This document shows, in pieces, positions 49,968-58,873 of a stretch of DNA of 64,000 nt. Every line of letters starts with the position of its first letter. Positions within the stretch are counted from its first letter, which is position 1. The notes beneath the pieces were generated by a model. The model searched no databases and was not told the DNA's origin. It worked only from the letters and a program-made list of their open reading frames with translations. A program made the position numbers and the translations under genes. Source of the stretch: Methanomicrobiaceae archaeon (lineage in GTDB: Archaea; Halobacteriota; Methanomicrobia; Methanomicrobiales; Methanomicrobiaceae); assembly GCA_016926855.1 (NCBI GenBank), contig JAFGNT010000006.1, positions 1 through 64,000 of the forward strand, in the 5' to 3' direction.

Positions 49968-51185
49968 ATGGAGGAGACAGATACGAAACATCCGACAGTG
50001 CAGGTGACCGGTCTGACAAAAATATTCGGTCAGAAGCCGGAGAAGGCTCTTGCCCTCCTGCACAAGGGATGCAGCAAACAACATATTTTTGAAAAGACCC
50101 GGCAGAATGTCGGACTGAACAACGTCTCATTCGAAGTGTATCCCGGAGAAATTTTTGTACTCATGGGACTCTCGGGATGCGGGAAATCAACACTTCTCCG
50201 GTGCATCAACAGGCTGGTCGAACCCACCACAGGTGAGATATCCATTGAGGGTACAGACATTACCGCAATGGCACCGGACGATCTCCGCGAGATCCGGCGC
50301 AATAAACTCGGCATGATTTTTCAGAGTTTTGCCCTTCTCCCCCACCGATCTGTTCTCGACAACGTTGCCTTCGGTCTCGAAATCCAGGGCATTTCCGAGT
50401 CAGAACGATATAAACGAGCAGAGGAGGCACTCGATCTTGTCGGGCTTACCGGTCACGGGCAGAGCATGCCGCGGCAGCTCTCCGGCGGGATGCAGCAGCG
50501 GGTCGGGCTTGCCCGCGCACTGGCAAGCGATCCGGATATTCTGCTGATGGACGAAGCTTTCAGCGCACTGGATCCCCTTATCAGGCGTGACATGCAGGAC
50601 GAACTCATCGACCTGCAGCAACGACTGCAGAAGACCATTATTTTCGTATCCCATGACCTTGACGAAGCGCTCAAACTGGGCGACCGGATTGCGCTCATGA
50701 AAGACGGCGAGATTGTCCAGATAGGTTCTGCCGAAGAGATTCTCTCCAATCCAAAGGACGAATACGTGGAAAAATTCGTCGCGGATGTGGACATGGCAAA
50801 GGTGCTGACCGCCTGTGATGTGATGAAACGTCCGGAGCCGCTCATTGCCGTGGATTCGGGTCCCCGGAATGCCCTGCGCCTCATGAAGGAATACGGCATT
50901 TCCAGCATATTTGTTGTTGGAAAAGGCCGTATTCTCAAAGGCCTCATTATGGCCGACGACGCGCTCGAAGCACAGAAGCAGAACACCGGGCTCGAGGACA
51001 TCCTGATTCGTGATATCCCGACGGTACCACCGGAAACTCCGGTTGCCGATATCATCCCGATCATGGCAGAGGCACAATATCCTGTTGCGGTTGTTGATGT
51101 GACCGGCAAAATACGGGGGATTATCGTGCGTGGGTCGGTGCTGGCGGCACTTGCCCGGATGGAGGTGAATGGAAATGATTCCTAA
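49968..51185 (+). CDS. opuAA: Glycine betaine/proline-type ABC transporter ATPase
   Basis: A 405-residue ATPase of the ProV/OpuAA class. Walker A is GLSGCGKSTLL, the ABC signature LSGGMQQR, Walker B ILLMDEAFSALD. Before the ATPase core is the insert KALALLHKGCSKQHIFEKT, diagnostic for this class. The C-terminal 130 residues are a pair of CBS domains (ALRLMKEYGISSIFVVGKG and TPVADIIPIMAEAQYPVAVV) that sense ionic strength in OpuA. It starts an operon with the permease (overlap 11 bases) and binding-protein genes. Confidence 0.95.
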   Translation: MEETDTKHPTVQVTGLTKIFGQKPEKALALLHKGCSKQHIFEKTRQNVGLNNVSFEVYPGEIFVLMGLSGCGKSTLLRCINRLVEPTTGEISIEGTDITAMAPDDLREIRRNKLGMIFQSFALLPHRSVLDNVAFGLEIQGISESERYKRAEEALDLVGLTGHGQSMPRQLSGGMQQRVGLARALASDPDILLMDEAFSALDPLIRRDMQDELIDLQQRLQKTIIFVSHDLDEALKLGDRIALMKDGEIVQIGSAEEILSNPKDEYVEKFVADVDMAKVLTACDVMKRPEPLIAVDSGPRNALRLMKEYGISSIFVVGKGRILKGLIMADDALEAQKQNTGLEDILIRDIPTVPPETPVADIIPIMAEAQYPVAVVDVTGKIRGIIVRGSVLAALARMEVNGNDS

Positions 51186-52002
51186 GCTGCCCATCGGTGA
51201 TGGTGTCGAGATACTGGTCGATTTTATCGATGACAGTTTTGGCTGGCTCCTCGACGCGATCAGCAGTGTGCTGGATCTGCTGGTGAACGGTTTTCAGGAT
51301 GTCCTGCTCATCATACCTCCGGCGCTCATCATCCTGTTCTTTGCACTTGCCGCGTACCTGGTCACCCGCCGCGATATCAGGTCAGCCGCTCTGAGCGGAT
51401 TGGGCCTGTTCCTGATCCTGGATCTCGAACTCTGGCCTGAAGCGATGACGACACTTGCTCTTGTCATCGCATCGACCATCGTCGCACTCCTCATCGGAAT
51501 ACCGTTAGGCATTCTGGCCTCGGGCAACGATACCATCGATGCACTCCTCAAACCCATTCTGGATTTCATGCAGACCATGCCGTCCTTTGTCTACCTGATA
51601 CCTGCGGTCATCTTTTTTGGTCTCGGCAACGTACCCGGCATGATTGCAACGGTCATCTTTGCGATGCCGCCTGCAATGAGGCTGACAAATCTTGGAATCC
51701 GTCAGATTCCGCGTGAACTTATCGAAGTCGCCGATTCGTTCGGAACAACGGGGTGGCAGAAACTCGTAAAAGTACAGCTTCCCGTGGCTCTTCCGACCAT
51801 TATGGCTGGGATCAATCAGTCCATCATGCTTGCCCTGTCGATGACCGTCATCGCATCGATGATCGGGGCAGGCGGCCTCGGCCTGAACGTCCTGAAAGGT
51901 ATCCAGCGGGTGGATATCGGAGGAGGATTTGAGGCGGGACTCGCCATCGTTATCGTTGCCATCGTACTGGATCGCCTGACCCAGAACCTTGTCAAGAGCT
52001 GA
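51175..52002 (+). CDS. opuAB: Glycine betaine/proline-type ABC transporter permease
   Basis: A 275-residue membrane protein with about seven hydrophobic segments and the permease EAA loop ELIEVADSFGTTGWQKLVKVQLPVALPTIMAGI. QTMPSFVYLIPAVIFFGLGNVPG is a typical ProW/OpuAB segment. I start at ATG 51175 because the ggaggtga site lies 6 bases upstream; ATG 51169 is too close to it. It overlaps the ATPase gene by 11 bases and is followed by the binding-protein gene. Confidence 0.95.
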   Translation: MIPKLPIGDGVEILVDFIDDSFGWLLDAISSVLDLLVNGFQDVLLIIPPALIILFFALAAYLVTRRDIRSAALSGLGLFLILDLELWPEAMTTLALVIASTIVALLIGIPLGILASGNDTIDALLKPILDFMQTMPSFVYLIPAVIFFGLGNVPGMIATVIFAMPPAMRLTNLGIRQIPRELIEVADSFGTTGWQKLVKVQLPVALPTIMAGINQSIMLALSMTVIASMIGAGGLGLNVLKGIQRVDIGGGFEAGLAIVIVAIVLDRLTQNLVKS

Positions 52003-52108
52003 CAGGAAGATCACAACGTCTTTATAAAAAGCGGGACAGAAAGGGAAACGAACCTTAATTTTATTCTTTTTTGAAAAATGAATGAAATTTTAGTTTGGAT
52101 GTGATGGT

Positions 52109-52981
52109 ATGATTAAAAAATTATGTTCGGCAGTATTTTTCTGTTTGGTGGTTTTCGGGCTGCTGTGTGTTGCGGGTTGCACGGAAAGTGCACCGGCTGA
52201 AACATCGAAAGGAACAGTAACAATCGGATACGTGCTCTGGGATTCGGAGATTGCGAGCACAAACGTGCTCAAGCAGGTCTTTGAAAAGGCAGGGTATACG
52301 GTCGAGCTGAGTGCAGTAGACGCCGGACCGCTGTACCAGGCTGTAGCCGATGGAAATATTGACTGTACGGTCTCGGCGTGGCTGCCTGCAACCCAGGCTA
52401 ATTACTGGGAGCAGTACGGCGACGACCTTGTTCTTGTCCGGAAAAATCTCGAAGGGGCGAAGATAGGCCTTGTGGTGCCGACCTATGTGACAATCGATTC
52501 AATCGATGAACTCAATACTGTTGCTGACAAATTCGATGGCAAAATCACCGGCATCGAACCGGGTGCCGGAATTATGGCAAACACTGAAGAAGCAATTACC
52601 GCCTATGGCCTCAATTTCGAGCTTGTTGCCAGTTCAAGTGCGGGAATGTCCGCTGAGCTGTCCAAAGCGGTTGACGATGAATCGTGGATTGTCGTTACCG
52701 GATGGACTCCCCACTGGATGTTTGCCCGGTTCGACCTGAAATATCTCGATGATCCCAAAGCGGTCTTTGGTGGCGAGGAATATATCGGAACACTCGCCCG
52801 GAAGGGTCTGGAATCGGATAAACCCGGTGTATATGACATTCTGACGCGGTTTGCCTGGACAGCAGCCGATATGGAATCGGTCATGCTGGAAATAGAAAAC
52901 GGTGTCTCCGACGAAGAGGCTGCACAGGCATGGATCGATTCCCATGAGGAAACGGTCACAGCCTGGATTGGCACCGCATAA
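52109..52981 (+). CDS. opuAC: Glycine betaine-type ABC transporter binding lipoprotein
   Basis: A 290-residue OpuAC/ProX-like binding protein. Residues 1-24 form a lipoprotein signal ending VAGC, so it is anchored outside the membrane. GYVLWDSEIASTNVLKQVFE and TVSAWLPATQANYW match the family, and Trp residues (W44 region, W96, W102, GWTPHWMFA) could form the aromatic cage for a quaternary amine. A 106-base gap with an AT-rich stretch (ttttattctttttt) and its own gtgat site separates it from the permease, so it may be expressed more strongly than the membrane parts. Confidence 0.94.
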   Translation: MIKKLCSAVFFCLVVFGLLCVAGCTESAPAETSKGTVTIGYVLWDSEIASTNVLKQVFEKAGYTVELSAVDAGPLYQAVADGNIDCTVSAWLPATQANYWEQYGDDLVLVRKNLEGAKIGLVVPTYVTIDSIDELNTVADKFDGKITGIEPGAGIMANTEEAITAYGLNFELVASSSAGMSAELSKAVDDESWIVVTGWTPHWMFARFDLKYLDDPKAVFGGEEYIGTLARKGLESDKPGVYDILTRFAWTAADMESVMLEIENGVSDEEAAQAWIDSHEETVTAWIGTA

Positions 52982-52982
52982 C

Positions 52983-52991
52983 CTTTTTTTT
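52983..52991 (+). terminator. Poly-T terminator after opuAC
   Basis: A run of nine pyrimidines with eight consecutive T directly follows the opuAC stop codon, as expected for archaeal intrinsic termination. Confidence 0.45.
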
Positions 52992-53071
52992 CACCTGCTC
53001 ACGGGAAGTCACCGGCTATAGCCGCGGCTTGAAAAACGGATTCTGGCGCCTTTTCAGGGAGACGTCGCCGG

Positions 53072-53257
53072 TTACGAAACGATGATTGAAACGATCCTTC
53101 TTAGTTCGATATCAGTGAATGGTTTTGCCAGCAGCCGTTTGAGGCAGCCATCGCTGCGAAAGAGCAGATCTTCGGAAAGACCGTCCGCTTCTTTCTTCAG
53201 CAGCAATTCCTGCTCATGCACATCCTTCCACACTACCTCCGTATCACCGTCACCCAT
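53072..53257 (-). CDS. 61-residue hypothetical protein
   Basis: A short minus-strand frame, MGDGDTEVVWKDVHEQELLL onward to RLLAKPFTDIELRRIVSIIVS. The end resembles the last part of a response-regulator receiver (K-P-F/Y followed by a helix), and the rest is acidic and helical, so it could be a small regulator or the remnant of a receiver gene. No neighbour in the same direction is closely linked. I consider it more likely coding than not. Confidence 0.4.
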   Translation of the reverse strand: MGDGDTEVVWKDVHEQELLLKKEADGLSEDLLFRSDGCLKRLLAKPFTDIELRRIVSIIVS

Positions 53258-53315
53258 GGACGAACATTGCAGGTGCGGGTATATATGTGTTCCCGGCCTC
53301 CCCCGGTGTCCTTAT

Positions 53316-53408
53316 CTACGTGATGAAGGGCCAGATTTTCCAGAGGATCCAGACGAGCAGAATCGAAAAAAACAGGGACCCGATAAGTTCTTCATAACGT
53401 ATCCGCAT
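53316..53408 (-). CDS. 30-residue single-helix membrane protein downstream of carB
   Basis: A very short gene 52 bases after the carB stop on the same strand. The product MRIRYEELIGSLFFSILLVW, then ILWKIWPFIT, has a charged N-terminus and one strongly hydrophobic, Trp-rich helix, so it should insert in the membrane with its N-terminus inside. A ggtgaga site is just before ATG 53408. Membrane miniproteins of this kind often bind and regulate larger partners; which partner is not evident. Confidence 0.5.
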   Translation of the reverse strand: MRIRYEELIGSLFFSILLVWILWKIWPFIT

Positions 53409-53460
53409 TCTCTCACCCGGAGAAAAAAGGGACCGGCCGGGTCCCCGCCGCTTCACTCCC

Positions 53461-56400
53461 TCAGCCGATATAGTGGCTGAGGGGTTCGATCGTGATAGCC
53501 TTCCGTCCGATTTCACGGATGGCCATCGCCGCGGCGCGGGCGGCCTGCATCGTCGTGATGTACGGCACTCCGTAATCGACGGCGGAACGCATTATCTGGT
53601 AATGGTCCTGGCGCGAAAGCTTGTCCGCAGGCGTGTTGATGATGAGCTGCACGTCACCGCGACGCATCATGTCGATGACGTTCGGCGACCCCTCCTGCAC
53701 TTTCCTGACAAGGTTTGCCGAAATCCCCCGGCTCGCGAGCGTCTCGACCGTCCCGGCCGTCCCGTACAGCACGAGCCCGCTCTGTACAAGGGTCTCGGCA
53801 ACGGGGATGAGATCCTCCTTCTGCTCTTTTGTCACGGAGATAAAGACATTGCCCTCCCGCGGGAGGCCGTTATCGGCAGCGATGCATGCCTTATAATATG
53901 CACGCCCGAAATCGTAATCGATGCCCATGACTTCGCCCGTGCTCTTCATCTCCGGACCGAGCACCGTGTCGACGCCGGGAAGCTTGTTGAACGGCAGCAG
54001 GACCTCCTTGACTGCAACATGGCTGATAACCGGCTCGGACAGTCCCATATCGGAGAGTTTCTTCCCCATCATGACCTTTGCGGCGACCTTTGCAAGCGGT
54101 ATTCCCGTCGCCTTGCTCACGAACGGCACGGTCCTGCTCGCACGCGGATTCGCCTCAAGCACGTAGACGATGTCGTCCTTGACCGCATACTGGATGTTGA
54201 TCAGGCCGACAACGCCGATTCCGAGTGCAATCTTCCGCGTGTAGTCGCGGACACGCTGCATTACCGATTCGGAGAGGGACTGCGGAGGAATGACACAGGC
54301 CGAATCGCCGGAATGGACGCCCGCCTCCTCGATATGCTCCATAATCCCTCCGATCAGCACACCCTCACCGTCACACACGGCATCCACATCGATCTCGACC
54401 GCAGACTGGAGGAACGAATCGATGAGCACCGGATGCTGTCTGCTGACCCGTACCGCCTCCTTCATGTACCCTTCAAGCTCGACTTCGTCGTGGACGATCT
54501 CCATCGCCCGCCCGCCGAGGACATACGAGGGACGGACAAGGACCGGATACCCGATCCGGCCGGCGTGCGCTTTCGCCTCGCCTTCGGAATAGGCGGAACT
54601 GTTTGGCGGCGTCGGAATCCCGAGACGATCGAGGAGGCCGCTGAACCGGTCACGGTCTTCGGCAAGGTCCATCGCACCGGGCGACGTACCAAGAATCGCC
54701 GTCGAAAGCCCGATCCGGCGGATTTCCTCTTCGATTGGCATAGCGAGGTTCACCGAGTTCTGGCCGCCGAACTGGACCATGACGCCATAATAATTATCTT
54801 TCCGGAGAATATTGGTGACATCCTCAAGCTGCATCGGCTCAAAAAACAGGCGATCGGAGGTGTCGAAGTCCGTTGATACCGTCTCGGGATTGTTATTGAC
54901 AATATGAACCTCCACCTCCATTTCCCGGAGAGCCGCAACGGCGTGAACCGTGCAGTAATCGAACTCGATCCCCTGTCCGATGCGAATCGCGCCGGACCCG
55001 AGAATCAGCACTTTCTGCTTCCCGCTCCCTTCAATTTCGCATTCCTGTTCCCATGTAGAGTAGAAATAGGGCGTTGTCGCAGGAAATTCAGCCGCACAGG
55101 TGTCCACCATCTTGTACGACGGCAGACCGACTATCCCCTCGATCTCGCCGGACGGACGGCCCGTAAGCGATACGATCTGCTCGTTTGAAAAGCCGGAGCG
55201 CCTGGCCACCCGGATCTCCTCCGGAGTACTGCTCCCGGAAAGATGTGCCTCCAGCTGCACGATATTCCAGATTTTTTCAAGGAAAAAGGGCAGGATCTTC
55301 GTAAGCGATGCAACCTCATCGACCGTGAAGCCCTCCCGGAACGCATCAAACAGGCAGGCAAACCGCTCGTCCGTCGGGCTGGTGAGTATCATCCGGATCT
55401 CATTCGGGTTCGTGTGCCGGAAAATATCCGTATCCAGCGAACGCAACGCTTTCATGAACGCCTCCTCAAGTGTTCGCCCGATCGCCATGACTTCCCCGGT
55501 GCTCTTCATTGCCGTGGTAAGCGTCCGGTCCGCACCCTTGAATTTATCGAACGGCCAGCGGGGCACTTTCACGACGACGTAATCGATGGAGGGTTCGAAC
55601 GAAGCGGGCGTGCACCCGGTCACGGTGTTCATGATCTCATCAAGCCGGAGTCCGATTGCGATCTTTGCCGCCACCCGTGCGATCGGGTACCCGGTTGCCT
55701 TCGATGCCAGTGCGGATGAGCGGGATACGCGCGGGTTGACCTCGATGACGCGGTAGTCACCCTTCCAGTAGGCAAACTGGATATTGCACCCGCCCTGCAC
55801 GTCGAGCGCACGGATGATCTTGATGGCGGCGCTCCGCATCATCTGGAACTCGTCATCGCGGAGCGTGAGAATCGGTGCGACCACGACACTCTCGCCGGTA
55901 TGGATCCCCATCGGATCCACGTTCTCCATCCCGCAGATGATGATACAGGTATCGGCAGCGTCACGCATGACTTCAAACTCGATCTCCTGCCAGCCTGTCA
56001 CGCTTTCCTCGATGAGTACCTGGTGGATACGCGACCGGGAAAGCCCGATGTCGACGATCCTGCGCATCTCCTCGCGGGTATGGGCGACCCCGCCGCCGGC
56101 CCCGCCGAGGGTGTACGCCGGGCGGATAATCGCCGGAAGGCCCACCTGTAAAATCGCCTCGTCGATCTGGTCGGGGGAGTTTAAGATCATGCTCCGCGGG
56201 ACCGGCTCGCCGATCTCATCCATCAGATCGCGGAACTGTTCGCGGTCTTCACCGCGATATATGGCCTCAAGCGGCGTCCCGAGGATCTCAACGCCATCGA
56301 GCGCTCCCATCTCCGCGAGTTCCGCCGTCATATTCAGCCCGGTCTGGCCGCCCATGCCGCTGAGAATCCCGTCCGGCTTCTCCTTCCTGATGATCTTCGC

Positions 56401-56622
56401 GATAATCTCCGCTTTCAGAGGTTCGACGTAGATCACATCCGCCATATCGGGATCCGTCTGGATCGTTGCGGGATTGGAATTGACCAGCACGACCTCCACA
56501 CCCTCTTCCCGGAGTGCCCGGCATGCCTGCGAACCGGAAAAATCGAATTCGGCCGCCTGCCCTATCTGAATGGGGCCCGATCCGATGATGATTACTTTTT
56601 TGATGTGCGGGAACCGGGGCAT
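53461..56622 (-). CDS. carB: Carbamoyl-phosphate synthase, large subunit
   Basis: A 1053-residue CarB, the normal length. It contains two homologous ATP-grasp halves: the first begins KVIIIGSGPIQIGQAAEFDF, the second KVLILGSGAIRIGQGIEFDY near residue 545. The glutamine-independent ammonia and ATP sites are represented by TLGGAGGGVAHTREEM and VLGGRAMEIVHDE. The C-terminal 130 residues form the regulatory MGS-like domain. With CarA it makes carbamoyl phosphate for both arginine and pyrimidine synthesis. The start overlaps the carA stop by one base (TGATG) behind aggagga. Confidence 0.97.
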   Translation of the reverse strand: MPRFPHIKKVIIIGSGPIQIGQAAEFDFSGSQACRALREEGVEVVLVNSNPATIQTDPDMADVIYVEPLKAEIIAKIIRKEKPDGILSGMGGQTGLNMTAELAEMGALDGVEILGTPLEAIYRGEDREQFRDLMDEIGEPVPRSMILNSPDQIDEAILQVGLPAIIRPAYTLGGAGGGVAHTREEMRRIVDIGLSRSRIHQVLIEESVTGWQEIEFEVMRDAADTCIIICGMENVDPMGIHTGESVVVAPILTLRDDEFQMMRSAAIKIIRALDVQGGCNIQFAYWKGDYRVIEVNPRVSRSSALASKATGYPIARVAAKIAIGLRLDEIMNTVTGCTPASFEPSIDYVVVKVPRWPFDKFKGADRTLTTAMKSTGEVMAIGRTLEEAFMKALRSLDTDIFRHTNPNEIRMILTSPTDERFACLFDAFREGFTVDEVASLTKILPFFLEKIWNIVQLEAHLSGSSTPEEIRVARRSGFSNEQIVSLTGRPSGEIEGIVGLPSYKMVDTCAAEFPATTPYFYSTWEQECEIEGSGKQKVLILGSGAIRIGQGIEFDYCTVHAVAALREMEVEVHIVNNNPETVSTDFDTSDRLFFEPMQLEDVTNILRKDNYYGVMVQFGGQNSVNLAMPIEEEIRRIGLSTAILGTSPGAMDLAEDRDRFSGLLDRLGIPTPPNSSAYSEGEAKAHAGRIGYPVLVRPSYVLGGRAMEIVHDEVELEGYMKEAVRVSRQHPVLIDSFLQSAVEIDVDAVCDGEGVLIGGIMEHIEEAGVHSGDSACVIPPQSLSESVMQRVRDYTRKIALGIGVVGLINIQYAVKDDIVYVLEANPRASRTVPFVSKATGIPLAKVAAKVMMGKKLSDMGLSEPVISHVAVKEVLLPFNKLPGVDTVLGPEMKSTGEVMGIDYDFGRAYYKACIAADNGLPREGNVFISVTKEQKEDLIPVAETLVQSGLVLYGTAGTVETLASRGISANLVRKVQEGSPNVIDMMRRGDVQLIINTPADKLSRQDHYQIMRSAVDYGVPYITTMQAARAAAMAIREIGRKAITIEPLSHYIG

Positions 56623-57677
56623 CAGGGAATCCTCCTGTAGAAGGAATCAAATATGGGACGCTCCGTATCGTGCGGCCCGCCATGAGCCTCGGGATGGAAC
56701 TGTACGCAATAGACATTGAGGTCATCGGAACAGAAGCCCTCGAGCGTGCCGTCGTTCACATTGGTATACGCGATCTCACAGTCCTCCGGAAGGGTGTCCC
56801 CGTCCACTGCAAAGCCGTGGTTTTGCGTGGTGATATAAATCGAGCCGTCTCTATGCCTGACCGGCTGATTTGAGCCGCGGTGGCCGAATTTCATCTTATA
56901 GGTCTCGGCGCCGAAGGCAAGCCCGGCGATCTGGTTGCCCATGCAGATCCCGAAGATAGGAATCTGCCCGATATAATGCCTGACGCAGGCAATTGCATCG
57001 GTCGCCAGTTTCGGGTCGCCGGGCCCGTTGGTGATGAACAGCGCCTCCGGGCGGCATGCCTCGATTTCGTCGGGGCGGGCATTATAGGGGAAAATATAGA
57101 GATCTGCCCCGCGTTTCCTGAGGCTGACTGCAATATTCCTTTTGATGCCGAGATCCAGCACGGCAATACGCTTCCCGGGCCCGGGGATGCGGTAGGGTTC
57201 CCGGCACGAAACCTGGGGAATGAGGTCGATGTCAGTGATCGGCCTCTGGTTCCGGGCGCACTCCACGGCATAGTCACCGTTGTCGTCACCGACGATCAGG
57301 GCGGCCCGGAGTGTCCCCTTCTCCCGGGTCTTGATCGTCAGGTGCCGCGTGTCCACACCGGACATCCCGAACAGGCCATGCTCTTCGAAAAAAGAAGCCA
57401 ATGAGGAATTTTGAGCGGGTTTCTCACAGAGTTCACGAACCACGCATCCCATCGCATGCACCGACGGGCTTTGAAAATTGAAGGGATCGACACCATAATT
57501 CCCGATGAGAGGATAGGTAAACATCAGAATCTGGCCCGCATAACTCGGATCCGTGAGCGCCTCCATATACCCGGTCATCTGGGTGGTAAACACCAGTTCC
57601 CCGGCAACTGAGCCCTCCGCACCAAAGCCGTTTCCTACAATATATTCTCCGTCTTCAAGACCCAGAACCGCCTTCAT
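56622..57677 (-). CDS. carA: Carbamoyl-phosphate synthase, small (glutaminase) subunit
   Basis: A 351-residue CarA. The N-terminal domain has KAVLGLEDGEYIVGNGFGA, and the C-terminal class I glutaminase has the nucleophile Cys in IFGICMGNQIAGLAFG and the His-Glu pair in YCVQFHPEAHGGPHD. I start at ATG 57677: it gives the normal N-terminus and lies about 30 bases after gttatatgg, a TATA-like element in the transcription direction. ATG 57695 and 57710 are alternatives. It is coupled to carB. Confidence 0.96.
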   Translation of the reverse strand: MKAVLGLEDGEYIVGNGFGAEGSVAGELVFTTQMTGYMEALTDPSYAGQILMFTYPLIGNYGVDPFNFQSPSVHAMGCVVRELCEKPAQNSSLASFFEEHGLFGMSGVDTRHLTIKTREKGTLRAALIVGDDNGDYAVECARNQRPITDIDLIPQVSCREPYRIPGPGKRIAVLDLGIKRNIAVSLRKRGADLYIFPYNARPDEIEACRPEALFITNGPGDPKLATDAIACVRHYIGQIPIFGICMGNQIAGLAFGAETYKMKFGHRGSNQPVRHRDGSIYITTQNHGFAVDGDTLPEDCEIAYTNVNDGTLEGFCSDDLNVYCVQFHPEAHGGPHDTERPIFDSFYRRIP

Positions 57678-57806
57678 TGAATTACCATATACCATGGGTT
57701 TGACACCCATATAACGTTCGTGCCGGTTCACCACCGGAAGGCCGGGCAAGGACCGAATTGTGCCCGAATCAAAGCATCCTAATACTCATCCGGGCAAGTA
57801 CTGTGC

Positions 57807-58142
57807 ATGGAAACGATCACGATCGAGATTATCGGGTTTGAAGATTCACCCTGCGGCCCGTTTCCCTGCGACGACAGCCGTTCCTGCGAGCTTGAGGCCT
57901 GCGCTCCCACGGAAAAAATGGTAACTGCCTCCGAAGCGCTTCACAACCGCCTCAGGGAGCTGTACGGCGATCGCATTCTCGTAAAAGTCACACTTCTCGA
58001 TGACGGGATACCGGATTACGTGCAGACGATTATCGAGAAGCACCACCCCCCGATCCCTATCGTGCTCATCAACGGAGAAGTGACACCGCTCGGGCGGATT
58101 TCACTCCCGCTCGTGAAAAAACATCTCGAACCCCTTCTCTAA
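57807..58142 (+). CDS. Cysteine-rich thioredoxin-like protein
   Basis: A 111-residue protein. It begins METITIEIIGFEDSPCGPF and contains PCDDSRSCELEACAPTE, five cysteines in 20 residues after the first strand, where a thioredoxin fold carries its active site. The second half, ILVKVTLLDDGIPDYVQTII and PIVLINGEVTPLGRIS, resembles the DUF1462-like small thioredoxin-fold proteins. No neighbours are coupled. It could be a redox protein or a metal-binding factor; the family is not certain. Confidence 0.7.
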   Translation: METITIEIIGFEDSPCGPFPCDDSRSCELEACAPTEKMVTASEALHNRLRELYGDRILVKVTLLDDGIPDYVQTIIEKHHPPIPIVLINGEVTPLGRISLPLVKKHLEPLL

Positions 58143-58174
58143 ACCAATAAAAAGTATCTGATGCCAAAAAGGCA

Positions 58175-58759
58175 TCACGCGATTTTCTTCAGTTCTCCGG
58201 TCTCAAGATCATAGTAGAGGCCGTGCAGCGCAATTCTTCCCTCGATTTCGGCTTCCTTTACAAGATTGTATGACCGGAGATGCTCCATCTGGAGCTTGAT
58301 GTTCTCGTATTCGATCAGTCGCATCCGCTCCTTTTCCTGCCCGGGTGTTGAGGGCGATCTGATGACGGCATTTGCCTTGTCGACGACTCCTTCGGCATTT
58401 TTCAGCCACTGCGGGACATATTCGTCTCCCTGCGCACCTTTGTCGAGCGCCTTCATCGCACCGCAGTCCGAATGTCCGTATACGACGATATCCTGCACTT
58501 TCAGGTGTTTGACCGCGTACTCGAGTACGGTGGCAAAATTCAGATCGTTTTCCGGGGCGATATTTCCGATATTGCGGTGCACAAAGATCTCACCCATCTT
58601 TGCGCCCGCGACCCGTTCCGGATTGACGCGGGAATCCGAACAGCCGATCCAGAGAGCCGTGGGGCTCTGCCCGCGGGCAAGTTTCTGGTAATGGTCATAA
58701 TCCTTTTTAAAATCTTCAGCGATAAACCGCTTATTTCCTTCAAGGAACTTCTCAATCAT
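58175..58759 (-). CDS. Beta-type carbonic anhydrase
   Basis: A 194-residue beta-carbonic anhydrase converting CO2 to bicarbonate. Zinc ligands and the Asp-Arg dyad are present: C40, D42 and R44 in IGCSDSRVNPE, H96 and C99 in YGHSDCGAMKAL. GEIFVHRNIGNIAP is also typical. Acts in the cytoplasm, probably supplying bicarbonate or CO2 for carboxylating enzymes such as carbamoyl-phosphate synthase, whose genes lie 1.5 kb away. I use ATG 58759 because gaggtg lies 9 bases upstream; a GTG at 58771 is too close. Confidence 0.95.
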   Translation of the reverse strand: MIEKFLEGNKRFIAEDFKKDYDHYQKLARGQSPTALWIGCSDSRVNPERVAGAKMGEIFVHRNIGNIAPENDLNFATVLEYAVKHLKVQDIVVYGHSDCGAMKALDKGAQGDEYVPQWLKNAEGVVDKANAVIRSPSTPGQEKERMRLIEYENIKLQMEHLRSYNLVKEAEIEGRIALHGLYYDLETGELKKIA

Positions 58760-58873
58760 AAAAAACACCACCTCATCGGTAAACAGGCGTGCAGACGGCG
58801 CAACGCCGGCATACCGACATGAGACACCGTCGCATTTAATGATTCGGATATGAAATGTTACAAAAATTTTGGA

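Noticed and set aside
53473-54876. Long plus-strand frame antisense to carB (467 codons)
   Set aside because: Shadow frame of carB with Arg/His/Asp-rich composition and no family resemblance.
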